Below, piece by piece: positions 16,395 through 24,417 of a DNA stretch of 64,000 nt. Position 1 is the stretch's first letter, and each line of letters opens with the position of its first letter. The position numbers and the translations under genes were made by a program. The notes under the pieces are model-generated. The model did no database searches. It saw only the letters and a list, made by a program, of their open reading frames with translations, and was not told the DNA's origin. This stretch comes from RGIG6165 sp045538835 (lineage in GTDB: Bacteria; Bacillota; Clostridia; Oscillospirales; Feifaniaceae): NCBI GenBank assembly GCA_045538835.1, contig JAZQEF010000001.1, forward strand, positions 58,103-122,102, read 5' to 3'.

Positions 16395-17207
16395 ATGAAA
16401 AACAGATTTATTGCAATTTTTCTTGTAGTAGTCACTCTCTTTACCCTGTGTTCCTGCAGACAAAACAGTGAAATTGAAATACCCGAAACGGACACTGTTA
16501 TACCCAATACAGATGCTCCGATACCCGAGGTGCCCGAACCCGAACCGGAGCCTGAACCCGAACCTCAGCCTGAACCTGAACCCGAACCTCAGCCTGAACC
16601 AGAGCCGGAGCCAATTGATAATGGTGATTGGCAGTTGATCCTTGTTAACAAAGAATATCCTTTAACCGAAGAAATAGATATGACACTTGCGACGGTTTAC
16701 GGTGATTATAAAGCCGATTCCAGAATAGTCGATGCATACCGTGAAATGTCAAAAGCTGCTGAGAATGACGGTATACATCTTGTTGTTCATTCCGCGTACC
16801 GTTCAATATCCAAACAAGAATCACTATATACCAGAAAAGTAAATCAGTATCTGTCCAAAGGCTATAGCGATGACGACGCAGTTGCGGCTGCCCTGTCAAT
16901 AGTGGCATATCCCGGTCAGAGCGAACATCACACAGGTCTCTGTCTTGACATAACTTCATCAGAATGGTTAAGCGTTCACGGAAACGATCCCCTCATTTCA
17001 GATTTTGCAGACAGCCAAAGCGGCAAATGGTTAAAAGAAAACGCCCGTAAATACGGTTTTATTCTGAGATATCCCCTTGGCAAGGAAGATATTACGGGAT
17101 ATACGTTTGAACCGTGGCATTTCAGATATGTCGGTATAGACAACGCTAATTTCATCGAAAGTAACGATTTAACATTGGAAGAATATAAAATTTTGCTCGG
17201 AATATAA
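16395..17207 (+). CDS. VanY-type D,D-carboxypeptidase lipoprotein (M15B)
   Basis: Predicted surface lipoprotein of 270 residues that would trim the terminal D-Ala of peptidoglycan stem peptides. A signal peptide ends in the lipobox LCSC, with Cys22 as the likely acylated residue. A Pro-Glu/Gln spacer (residues 47-73) then leads to the M15B domain. The zinc ligands sit in SEHHTGLCLDI and EPWHFRY, and the substrate loop in SAYRSISKQ. I start at ATG 16395, with AGGAG 8-9 nt upstream; an earlier in-frame ATG would add a non-signal extension. It is divergent from spoIIGA, and no vanXY or two-component genes are nearby, so glycopeptide resistance is not implied. Confidence 0.9.
   Translation: MKNRFIAIFLVVVTLFTLCSCRQNSEIEIPETDTVIPNTDAPIPEVPEPEPEPEPEPQPEPEPEPQPEPEPEPIDNGDWQLILVNKEYPLTEEIDMTLATVYGDYKADSRIVDAYREMSKAAENDGIHLVVHSAYRSISKQESLYTRKVNQYLSKGYSDDDAVAAALSIVAYPGQSEHHTGLCLDITSSEWLSVHGNDPLISDFADSQSGKWLKENARKYGFILRYPLGKEDITGYTFEPWHFRYVGIDNANFIESNDLTLEEYKILLGI
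16533..16613 (+). repeat. Pro-Glu/Gln coding repeat in the VanY-type lipoprotein
   Basis: Imperfect 6-bp and 18-bp tandem repeats of CCTGAA-like units encode 27 residues of alternating Pro with Glu or Gln. This is a typical extended wall-spanning spacer and is prone to length change. Confidence 0.9.
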
Positions 17208-17215
17208 AAAAAGTC

Positions 17216-17244
17216 TTGCATTTTATTTGTAAATGTGCTACATT
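17216..17244 (+). promoter_or_regulatory. Putative sigma-A promoter of tRNA-Pro
   Basis: TTGCAT (17216-17221) and TACATT (17239-17244) are 17 nt apart and would start transcription a few nt before the tRNA. Confidence 0.4.
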
Positions 17245-17259
17245 TAGTAAGTAACAAAT

Positions 17260-17335
17260 CTAGGTGTGGCGCAGTTGGTAGCGTGCTTGAATGGGGTTCA
17301 AGAGGCCGAGAGTTCGAATCTCTCCACTTAGACCA
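17260..17335 (+). tRNA. tRNA-Pro (anticodon GGG)
   Basis: 76 nt including an encoded CCA (17333-17335). The acceptor CTAGGTG pairs with CACTTAG (one G-U) and the discriminator is A. The D stem is 17269-17272 with 17281-17284. The anticodon stem CTTGA/TCAAG closes the loop ATGGGGT, so the anticodon is GGG at 17293-17295. The T arm GAGAG-TTCGAAT-CTCTC is perfect. It reads CCC and CCU codons. Confidence 0.95.
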
Positions 17336-17338
17336 TAT

Positions 17339-17365
17339 AAATGCAGGTACACGCTATCTGCATTT
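17339..17365 (+). terminator. Terminator after tRNA-Pro
   Basis: AAATGCAG pairs with CTGCATTT around an 11-nt loop, followed by more T. It begins 4 nt after the tRNA. Confidence 0.75.
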
Positions 17366-17400
17366 TTTCTTTTTAAAATATAAAAACAGGAGATGATTTT

Positions 17401-18963
17401 ATGAGAAATCTTTATGCTATCTGTCACAAGAACGACGGTCAGGTCGAACTTTTGGGACAGAATGTTGTAACCTTTTCTTCTGATGACATTTCACTTGAGA
17501 TACTCGGCAGAGTTTTCTGCGATGACAACAAACTTAATGACTGTGAAAAACTCGCCCTTCTATATAAGGAACACGGTGCGAATGTCACCGAGCATATTAA
17601 CGGTAATTACATTATAATTTTCAAAGATCACACAGAGAATAAACTTACCGTAGTTCACGACTCTGTCACCTCACCTTTTGCACTTTACTATACCGAGGAC
17701 AGCGAGAATATTTATATCAGTACATCTATAAAGACGATATATACCTACTGCAAAGCCCCTCGTTCTCTCAACGAAGATGTGATTGATGACTTTCTTTTAA
17801 ACAGAATCATCAACAGTAACGAGACTCTTATAAACGGGCTCTATAAACTTTGCTACTCACAGGCGCTTGTTGTTTCAGGCGGTAAATATGCAATTGAGTA
17901 TGTAAAATATCCGTCAGTCGAGATGTCTGAAGAGGAAGGTAAAGCAGTTTTTAACGACACCCTTTTACAGTCAGTTCAAAGGTGCTCACTTGATACCGAT
18001 CCTTTGAATATCGCCCTCTCTTCGGGTTATGACTCAAACTACATCTTATATGCTCTCAGAGAAAAGACATCAGCACCGATAAATGCTTTTTGCATCGGTG
18101 GTGTCAAAGGAAATAACGAACTTCCTCAAGCCAAAGAGATTGCAAAATTGTATGATAATGTCACCCTTTACGAAACTATAATTGACAGTAACGATCTTCA
18201 GAATATACCGGATATAGTATGGCGGCTTGAAGGTGCAATGAATGAAGAGGACCTGTTCCTTCAATATGCGCTTTTAAATTCGCTTTCAAGCAAAGGATTA
18301 AATACGCTTATATGCGGTGAATGTGCCAATGAGATATTTAACAAACGCTTCCATACAAAAGAAGAACGTCTGAAAAGACTTGGAATTCACGGCATAAACT
18401 ATTCATGCACATTTTATCCTTTTGAAATCGGTATGCTTTCCATTCTCAAAAAAAGCGGTATAATGGCAAATTCTTTTGATATAGATACCCGTTACCCGTT
18501 TGTTGATAACTCTGTGATAAGTATTGCAGACGCGACGAAAGAACTCAACGGATTTACAAGAGAATATTACAAACAAAACTGCAAAAAGCATTTCAAGAGT
18601 GAAGTTTATGATATTGTAAATCATAAAGAAATCGGAGGTAAAACAAGTTATTCTGCTCTCTTTGCCAACGAAGCTGAACTCAAGGCATTTTATAAACTAA
18701 TCGAAAAAAGCAAATGGCATTCCAAGACAGATAAAAATTTATTTACCCGTCTTAATTGGAAACTCCGCTGCGCTGTAATTAAATACCGTTCATATAAAGA
18801 CAATGATGAGATAACCGAAAAATACCTTTACGATGACATGAAGATGAACAGATATCAAAATCTTCTTTATCTTCTTGTATTTGAAAAACTCTTTATTTCG
18901 GGACAGTTCGACAACCATTTTGCCGAAAATGGAATCAATGTAAAACTTAAAGATTTATTCTAA
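17401..18963 (+). CDS. Orphan asparagine synthetase-like protein without the N-terminal Cys
   Basis: 520-residue homologue of AsnB-class amidotransferases. The N-terminal part resembles the Ntn glutaminase fold (GNYIIIFKD, then IYISTSIKTIYTY), but the second residue is Arg, so there is no Cys nucleophile and glutamine hydrolysis is unlikely. The synthetase half has a P-loop-type LSSGYDSN (for SGGLDSS) near residue 205 and CGECANEIF (for SGEGADELF), followed by DTRYPFVD. Similar Cys-less proteins act as amide-forming cyclases (beta-lactam synthetase, lasso-peptide cyclase), but no precursor peptide or partner enzyme is adjacent. Monocistronic; AGGAG lies about 8 nt before ATG 17401. The substrate is unknown. 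Confidence 0.75.
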   Translation: MRNLYAICHKNDGQVELLGQNVVTFSSDDISLEILGRVFCDDNKLNDCEKLALLYKEHGANVTEHINGNYIIIFKDHTENKLTVVHDSVTSPFALYYTEDSENIYISTSIKTIYTYCKAPRSLNEDVIDDFLLNRIINSNETLINGLYKLCYSQALVVSGGKYAIEYVKYPSVEMSEEEGKAVFNDTLLQSVQRCSLDTDPLNIALSSGYDSNYILYALREKTSAPINAFCIGGVKGNNELPQAKEIAKLYDNVTLYETIIDSNDLQNIPDIVWRLEGAMNEEDLFLQYALLNSLSSKGLNTLICGECANEIFNKRFHTKEERLKRLGIHGINYSCTFYPFEIGMLSILKKSGIMANSFDIDTRYPFVDNSVISIADATKELNGFTREYYKQNCKKHFKSEVYDIVNHKEIGGKTSYSALFANEAELKAFYKLIEKSKWHSKTDKNLFTRLNWKLRCAVIKYRSYKDNDEITEKYLYDDMKMNRYQNLLYLLVFEKLFISGQFDNHFAENGINVKLKDLF

Positions 18964-18964
18964 C

Positions 18965-18998
18965 AAAAAACGATGGTCCAAAAAGACCATCGTTTTTT
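18965..18998. terminator. Bidirectional terminator between the AsnB-like gene and cls
   Basis: A 14-bp perfect stem (AAAAAACGATGGTC) and a 6-nt loop, with A/T tracts on both sides, lie between convergent genes. Confidence 0.92.
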
Positions 18999-19001
18999 AT
19001 T

Positions 19002-20534
19002 TTACAAAAGCGGTGCAATAACCCTGAGTACCGACTGCCAGAGACTTTTGAAAAAGCCTGCTTTACAGTCCTCCAAAGTAATTTCTTCACATTTTTCAAG
19101 TGTACCCAAATAGTCGTTTTTGATTTCTGCTATCACATCACCGCCATAAATGCGCACACCGCATTCATAATGCAGATAAAGGCTTCGAAAATCCAGATTT
19201 GCAGTTCCTACCGTCGCTGTTATGTCATCTGACACAAATGTCTTTGCATGCATAAAACCAGGCGCATACTCATAAATCTTTACGCCGTCCTCAATAAGTT
19301 CACGGTAATATGACTTTGTAGTCATATGAACAAATTTTTTATCGTAGATTTTAGGTGTGCAAATTCTCACATCAACACCGCTTTTTGCTGCAAGCGTAAG
19401 TGCTGACACCATATTATCATCTATTATAAGATACGGCGTATTTATATAAACATAATCTCTTGCACTGCTGATTATCTTCATATATACATGCTCGCTGACA
19501 TGTTCACTGTCAAGCGGACTGTCAGAATATGGCTGATAATATCCGTCATCCGTCATAAGTTCTCTTTCATCGGGACGGTATTTTTCAATATCGTCACACT
19601 TGCCGTTATTGCATATCGCCCACATCTGCAGATACATAACGGTAAAACTCCATGCAGCATCACCTTTGAGGACAATTGAAGCATCTTTCCAGTGTCCGTG
19701 TTTTTCATAGGCATTGATATATTCATCCGAGATGTTTATGCCGCCTGTAAAAGCAACTTTACCGTCAATAACTGCAATTTTTCTATGGTCACGGTTATTC
19801 TGTGTTGCACTGAATACAGGTCTGAAAGGATTGAAAACAGTACACTTTATACCGTACGATTCAAGTTTCATCGTATAGTTCTTGGGTATTCTTAAAAAAC
19901 ATCCCATATCATCAAACATAAGTCTGACTTCAACGCCTTGCGACACTTTTTCTCTCAGAATATCAAGAATTGTATCCCACATCTTACCGTCTTCAATAAT
20001 GAAATACTCAAGAAAGATATATTTTTCTGCTTTTTGAAGTTCTTTAATAAGAACTTCAAATTTCTTTTCGCCTGGTGTGAGATATTCCGCCACAGTATTT
20101 TTATAAACAGGAAAACCTGCATACTCATAGAGATAATTTATATCCTGCGCACAGAAACGGTAGTCTTCTTTTGCTTGTTCAAATACATCTTCGCCGTACA
20201 AGTATGAATCAACAATTTTTTCTTTTACTTCACGTGAAAACTTCTTCATTTTAGTGCCTGAATTCTGAATTCTGAAAAGCAGATAAAAGAATCCTCCGAA
20301 AATCGGAAACGACAATATTATAAATACCCACGTAAGTTTAAAGGCATTTTTACCTCTTTTGGAAATAATAAACAGAGTTATAATGAGACTGACCATGGTA
20401 AGTCCTGCACTGACAGGAAAATATGTCTTTGCCCCATTATACAGTAATGCTATGAGCGTTGCTATTTGTACCATGATGAGAAGACACACAAATAGTCGCC
20501 TTCGAAAAAGCGTTCTCAACCATTTCGCTTCCAT
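19002..20534 (-). CDS. cls: Cardiolipin synthase
   Basis: Phospholipase-D-type enzyme that joins two phosphatidylglycerols into cardiolipin at the membrane. 510 residues: two N-terminal membrane helices (about 11-30 and 35-57), then two HKD motifs, DHRKIAVIDG with FTGG in the middle and MHAKTFVSDD with GTANLD near the C-terminus. The family's usual length is 480-510. AAGGAAAG lies upstream of ATG 20534. It follows mntP by 16 nt on the same strand, so it may also be read from the Mn2+-riboswitch transcript. Confidence 0.95.
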   Translation of the reverse strand: MEAKWLRTLFRRRLFVCLLIMVQIATLIALLYNGAKTYFPVSAGLTMVSLIITLFIISKRGKNAFKLTWVFIILSFPIFGGFFYLLFRIQNSGTKMKKFSREVKEKIVDSYLYGEDVFEQAKEDYRFCAQDINYLYEYAGFPVYKNTVAEYLTPGEKKFEVLIKELQKAEKYIFLEYFIIEDGKMWDTILDILREKVSQGVEVRLMFDDMGCFLRIPKNYTMKLESYGIKCTVFNPFRPVFSATQNNRDHRKIAVIDGKVAFTGGINISDEYINAYEKHGHWKDASIVLKGDAAWSFTVMYLQMWAICNNGKCDDIEKYRPDERELMTDDGYYQPYSDSPLDSEHVSEHVYMKIISSARDYVYINTPYLIIDDNMVSALTLAAKSGVDVRICTPKIYDKKFVHMTTKSYYRELIEDGVKIYEYAPGFMHAKTFVSDDITATVGTANLDFRSLYLHYECGVRIYGGDVIAEIKNDYLGTLEKCEEITLEDCKAGFFKSLWQSVLRVIAPLL

Positions 20535-20550
20535 ATTATCTTTCCTTTCA

Positions 20551-21111
20551 TTATCCTAATATTCCCAAATGCTCAAGTAATATTTTAAGTCCCATAACAA
20601 TCAATACGACACCGCCAAATACTTCTGCTTTAGCTTTGAATTTTGCCCCAAAAACCCTTCCGATGCAAACACCGACACATGAAAAAGAAAATGTAATAAC
20701 GCCAATAAAACTAACTGCCGAAAATATATTCACACTGATAAGTGCAAAAGTTACCCCGACTGCAAGGGCATCAATACTCGTAGCAACGGCAAGCGGAAAC
20801 ATTGCTTTAGGAGAAAATGAATCGTCAAGTTCTTCTGCAGTTTCCCTTGATTCTTTAATCATATTAAAACCTATAATTGATAAAAGAACAAATGCTATCC
20901 AATGGTCAACACTGACAATAAAATCCTTGAAATAACGACCGAGAAAATATCCTATAAGCGGCATACCTGCCTGAAATCCGCCGAAATACAAGCCTGTGAC
21001 TATTGCGTGTTTTGGGGACAGTTTTTTTACCGATAATCCTTTGCATATGGCAACGGCTAATGCATCCATAGAAAGGCCTACTGCCAGAATAAACAATTCC
21101 AATGTACTCAT
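20551..21111 (-). CDS. mntP: Manganese efflux pump MntP
   Basis: Membrane exporter of Mn2+, 186 residues with six hydrophobic helices in two homologous halves. Each half has the conserved acidic membrane motif: LSMDALAVAICKG near residue 13 and TSIDALAVGVTFA near residue 111. The first is preceded by the typical start ELFILAVGLSMDA. The gene is preceded by a yybP-ykoY riboswitch and an intrinsic terminator, so expression should rise when Mn2+ is high. GGGAG lies ahead of ATG 21111. Confidence 0.95.
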   Translation of the reverse strand: MSTLELFILAVGLSMDALAVAICKGLSVKKLSPKHAIVTGLYFGGFQAGMPLIGYFLGRYFKDFIVSVDHWIAFVLLSIIGFNMIKESRETAEELDDSFSPKAMFPLAVATSIDALAVGVTFALISVNIFSAVSFIGVITFSFSCVGVCIGRVFGAKFKAKAEVFGGVVLIVMGLKILLEHLGILG

Positions 21112-21132
21112 AATACTTTTTCTCCCGTTAAT

Positions 21133-21170
21133 AAAAAAAGACTTATCTGCCCCTTAAAGCAGATAAGTCT
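21133..21170 (-). terminator. Regulated terminator (expression platform) in the mntP leader
   Basis: A perfect 12-bp stem (AGACTTATCTGC and its complement, 8-nt loop) followed on the minus strand by a T run. The 5' arm of the hairpin contains the CTTAT that forms the 3' side of the aptamer's P1 helix, so the two structures are mutually exclusive. Confidence 0.88.
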
Positions 21171-21258
21171 CGTCATTTAAGATAAAACCACAAGAAAATA
21201 AGAATTTCTTGAGAATGTTGATCCTATCACGCCATAAGCGCTGACTACTCCCTTATTT
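21163..21258 (-). ncRNA. yybP-ykoY manganese riboswitch aptamer
   Basis: On the minus strand the leader begins ATAAGGGAGTAG and ends ACGAGACTTAT, the conserved borders of the yybP-ykoY class, with an internal CAACATTC resembling the L3 loop. P1 is formed by ATAAG and CTTAT. The promoter would start transcription at the aptamer's 5' end, and the downstream terminator competes with P1. Gene context (Mn2+ exporter) fits an on-switch. Confidence 0.82.
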
Positions 21259-21262
21259 TTCT

Positions 21263-21291
21263 ATTTTAGCATATTTTAACATTCTTTGCAA
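21263..21291 (-). promoter_or_regulatory. Putative sigma-A promoter of the mntP riboswitch unit
   Basis: TTGCAA (21291-21286) and TAAAAT (21268-21263) are 17 nt apart on the minus strand, about 7 nt before the riboswitch. Confidence 0.6.
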
Positions 21292-21293
21292 GA

Positions 21294-21959
21294 TTATCTG
21301 AAATCATTAAGTTCGTAATCAAGAGTTGCAAGTTTTAAAAACGTTGCATAATATTCATCAGATAATATACCCGTCTTTTCAGCAATAGCTTTGACAATGT
21401 GATCGGGATTTAAACTGATATTGGTATTAAAGGAAACCGCCGCAGTAATTATGAGTTTACCCTCCTTCAAAGTGCAGTCAAATTCTGCTATAAGCGGAAG
21501 TATATCCATTGTTTTTTCAGACGACTTACTCTTTTTTACTATTTCAAGTTTATCACCCGAAAAAAGTTCAGATACCGTTTTTACATCAGTCTCATCAAAT
21601 ACGCGTTTATCCTCAATTGTGACTTTGTATCTGCAATATCCTATCTGTTTTAATTCCTTTTGAATAGGAAGAACATCTCTTATTTCAAGACCCTCAGGCA
21701 TCTGCGCATTGAGCGCATCTTTTACATCGTTTAAATCAACATCTTTTATGAGTTTAACTTCACAAAGTTCTGCTACACTCTCATAACCGAGAGACAGAGG
21801 ATTGCCAAACACTATATGCGGATGAGGATTAAATCCTTCGGTATATTTAATTTTTACACCGCTTCTTTTTATGGCTCTCATAAAAGTTCTCATCAGATCC
21901 AGATGAGAAATGTACTTTGCGCGGCCTGTTTTTGAAAAATATATTCTAACCTTTTGCAT
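21294..21959 (-). CDS. TIGR03936-type radical-SAM-associated protein (DUF2344)
   Basis: 221-residue protein of the DUF2344 family, found next to or fused with the TIGR03960 radical SAM protein; the reaction is unknown. Recognised from KVRIYFSKTGRAKYISHLDLMRTFMRA at the N-terminus and GFNPHPHIVFGNPLSLGYES. I start at ATG 21959, since GGAGG is 8 nt upstream; this overlaps the end of the radical SAM gene by 14 nt, indicating translational coupling. The end lies close to the mntP promoter. Confidence 0.9.
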   Translation of the reverse strand: MQKVRIYFSKTGRAKYISHLDLMRTFMRAIKRSGVKIKYTEGFNPHPHIVFGNPLSLGYESVAELCEVKLIKDVDLNDVKDALNAQMPEGLEIRDVLPIQKELKQIGYCRYKVTIEDKRVFDETDVKTVSELFSGDKLEIVKKSKSSEKTMDILPLIAEFDCTLKEGKLIITAAVSFNTNISLNPDHIVKAIAEKTGILSDEYYATFLKLATLDYELNDFR

Positions 21960-23796
21960 GGCAATAACCTCCGCAAAGTTTGTCCGCACCGCAACCCTGG
22001 CACCTTGTTCTGCAATCAGGTGTCGTCGCCGCGTCCATACTCTTTTTCGCTTCTCTTACAAGATGCGTTTTACTCACACCTATATCAATAAAGTCCCACG
22101 GCAGAATCTCATCAAAATCACGAACTCTGTTAGCATAGAATTCTTTTGAGAGACCGTGTTGTTCAAGGGCGTCAAGCCATACGTCATATTTAAAATGATC
22201 GTCCCAGTTATCCATTTTGCAACCGTTTTTAAATGCTGTTTCGATTACAGGCGCAAGTTTTCTGTCACCTCTTGCGAGTACTGCTTCAAGAACACTTATG
22301 TCCGAGTCATGATAGTGAACAACTATCTTTTTACTGTGAACCGAACCTTTGAGAGCAATCTGTTTTTTTCTTAAGTTCTCTTTTGTATCCTGACCTACCC
22401 ACTGAAACGGTGTAAAGGGTTTAGGAATAAAGCAAGCAACAGAGAGCCTGATATTGACGCCGCCGTCTTTCGTATACTCTCCTTCACGAATTCCTTTGAA
22501 ATATTCTTCAAGGACTGTGTAGCCGAGTTTACCTATTCCCATTACATCTTCTTCGGTCTCATACGGCAGTCCCATCATAAAATATAATTTTATGGTGTGC
22601 CAACCGCCCTTAAACGCTATACGGCAGGTCTTACGCAACTGTTCTTCAGTAACATTCTTATTGATAATGTCACGCATACGTTGCGAGCCTGCTTCGGGTG
22701 CAAAAGTGAGTCCGCCCTTTCGCACCTTCTGAACTCTGTCCATAAGATCCATTGAGAAATTGTCCACACGAAGTGACGGAAGGGATATGCTTACCATATC
22801 CTTTTCACACCACGAATTAAGTGTATCAATGAGTTCAAACAACTGCGTATAATCACTTGTAGATAGAGACGTCAGCGACATTTCTTCGTAGCCCGTTGTT
22901 CTTATGAGTTTTTTAGCCTGCTCATTAAGGACTTCTACGCTCTTTTCTCTTATAGGTCTGTAGAGTTGACCTGCCTGGCAGAAACGGCAGCCTCTCGTAC
23001 AACCCCTGAACACTTCAAGTATAGCTCTGTCGTGAACAACTTCACAAAACGGGACTATAAATTTATCGGGATAGTACATATCAGAAATGTCTTTAACGAC
23101 CTGTTTTGTTATGACATCCTTTGCTTCGGGAACAAGAGTTCTTCTTTCTTTTATCGTTCCGTCCTCATTATAATAGACTTCATAGAAGGACGGAACATAT
23201 ATACCGTCAAGTTTTGCACATTCTTTGAGCGTTTCAAATCTTGAAAGTCCTTTTTTCTTACATTCTCTGATTTTGATAAGGAGATTTGGAAGCATTTCCT
23301 CACCTTCGCCAAGATTGAAGATATCAAAAAAACTATGCACAGGTTCTGGATTATATGCGCAGGGGCCGCCGCCGATGATAAACGGCATATCCTCTCCCCT
23401 GTCTTCACTCCGGAGCGGAATATGTCCGAGTTCCAATATGCTGAGCACATTGGTAAAAGACATCTCTGTCTGAAGCGTAAATCCCAAAACATCAAAATGC
23501 GTTATCGGATCACCGCTTTCAAGTGCAAATAAGGGCATATCATTGTCCTTTAATTTCTGCTCCATATCATCGTGCGGACAGAAGACTCTCTCACACCATA
23601 TACCGTCAACCTCATTTATAACTCCATAGAGTATCTTAAGCCCGAGATGACTCATTCCCACTTCATATACATCAGGAAAGCACATAGCCATTCTGAAATC
23701 AACTTCGTCTTTATTCTTGTGTATGCTGTTTACTTCATTGCCGATATATCTCGCAGGTTTTTGAACACTGCGCAATAACAAATCTAATTTTTCCAA
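21946..23796 (-). CDS. TIGR03960-type B12-binding/radical SAM protein
   Basis: 616-residue iron-sulfur enzyme of unknown substrate. An N-terminal B12-binding-like region is followed by the radical SAM cluster motif CTRGCRFC near residue 270, and the C-terminal tail is rich in Cys (CRTRCQGCGADKLCGGYC), perhaps for a second cluster. The start is TTG at 23796, chosen because GGAGG lies 5 nt upstream. In many Firmicutes this gene and its DUF2344 partner lie between the SpoIVF pair and rng-rplU-rpmA; the same order is seen here up to the partner, but ribosomal genes do not follow. Confidence 0.92.
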   Translation of the reverse strand: MEKLDLLLRSVQKPARYIGNEVNSIHKNKDEVDFRMAMCFPDVYEVGMSHLGLKILYGVINEVDGIWCERVFCPHDDMEQKLKDNDMPLFALESGDPITHFDVLGFTLQTEMSFTNVLSILELGHIPLRSEDRGEDMPFIIGGGPCAYNPEPVHSFFDIFNLGEGEEMLPNLLIKIRECKKKGLSRFETLKECAKLDGIYVPSFYEVYYNEDGTIKERRTLVPEAKDVITKQVVKDISDMYYPDKFIVPFCEVVHDRAILEVFRGCTRGCRFCQAGQLYRPIREKSVEVLNEQAKKLIRTTGYEEMSLTSLSTSDYTQLFELIDTLNSWCEKDMVSISLPSLRVDNFSMDLMDRVQKVRKGGLTFAPEAGSQRMRDIINKNVTEEQLRKTCRIAFKGGWHTIKLYFMMGLPYETEEDVMGIGKLGYTVLEEYFKGIREGEYTKDGGVNIRLSVACFIPKPFTPFQWVGQDTKENLRKKQIALKGSVHSKKIVVHYHDSDISVLEAVLARGDRKLAPVIETAFKNGCKMDNWDDHFKYDVWLDALEQHGLSKEFYANRVRDFDEILPWDFIDIGVSKTHLVREAKKSMDAATTPDCRTRCQGCGADKLCGGYCHAKG

Positions 23797-23832
23797 AATA
23801 TCCTCCGCAAATAAATATAATATTATTTTATA

Positions 23833-24417
23833 TTATTTGCAGCCTACTTTCAATAGCATAAACGTCAAATAGATACCTATAAGCAGCAAAGAAAAATTAA
23901 AACCCGTAAGATAGAGTAAATATGCCCCTCCCGCTATGAGAAGCGTACTGAATATCAGAGATATAAAATACATTATGCGTTCCCGCTTGTCCGGCAAAAC
24001 AAAGTAAGATAATAAGGCTGACAGCGCCCGTCCACCGTCGAGACACGATACCGGAAGCATATTTACCATCATCAGAAGAAAATTTACTGCCAGATAAAAC
24101 ATTCCATTTCGAGCAAAAAAACCCAAACCGATAAGTTTATAAATTACAATAAGTAAAATAAAATTTATCAGCGGACCGCTTATAGCAACAATAATGTCCA
24201 GAAAATATGCTTTATGTCTGTCTTCACAAACAATATTCCCTCCGACTGCCGTTAATTCAAAACGTTTTACTTTATATCCGCACAGTTTCATTGTAAGCAG
24301 ATGTCCAAGTTCATGAACAAGCGCAAAAAGTAATACGGCAAGCGGCAAAAGAGTGCCGTCGATTATAATAAACATTATACACATACCTATAAAAGGTAAA
24401 GTTACGGTTATACTCAC
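23833..24417 (-). CDS. SpoIVFB-like site-2 (M50) membrane protease
   Basis: Intramembrane zinc protease of 194 residues with four to five helices. HELGH near residue 36 gives the zinc ligands, and NMLPVSCLDGGRAL near residue 117 gives the third. The size and the partner gene match SpoIVFB, which cleaves pro-SigK in the mother cell; sigK is not in the window, so that target is inference. The start is GTG at 24417, overlapping the stop of the M23 gene by four bases (GTGA), a tight coupling. The usual two CBS domains of larger M50 homologues are absent. Confidence 0.85.
   Translation of the reverse strand: MSITVTLPFIGMCIMFIIIDGTLLPLAVLLFALVHELGHLLTMKLCGYKVKRFELTAVGGNIVCEDRHKAYFLDIIVAISGPLINFILLIVIYKLIGLGFFARNGMFYLAVNFLLMMVNMLPVSCLDGGRALSALLSYFVLPDKRERIMYFISLIFSTLLIAGGAYLLYLTGFNFSLLLIGIYLTFMLLKVGCK

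Noticed and set aside
16533..16613. CRISPR-like or satellite repeat
   Set aside because: The repeat is a coding Pro-Glu/Gln spacer without unique spacers; no cas genes are present.
16395..17207. Vancomycin resistance determinant
   Set aside because: VanY-type carboxypeptidases are common housekeeping enzymes; no vanH/A/X or regulatory genes are near.
17401..18963. Lasso-peptide or RiPP cluster around the AsnB-like gene
   Set aside because: No precursor-like small frame, leader peptidase or transporter lies beside it; tRNA-Pro and cls flank it.
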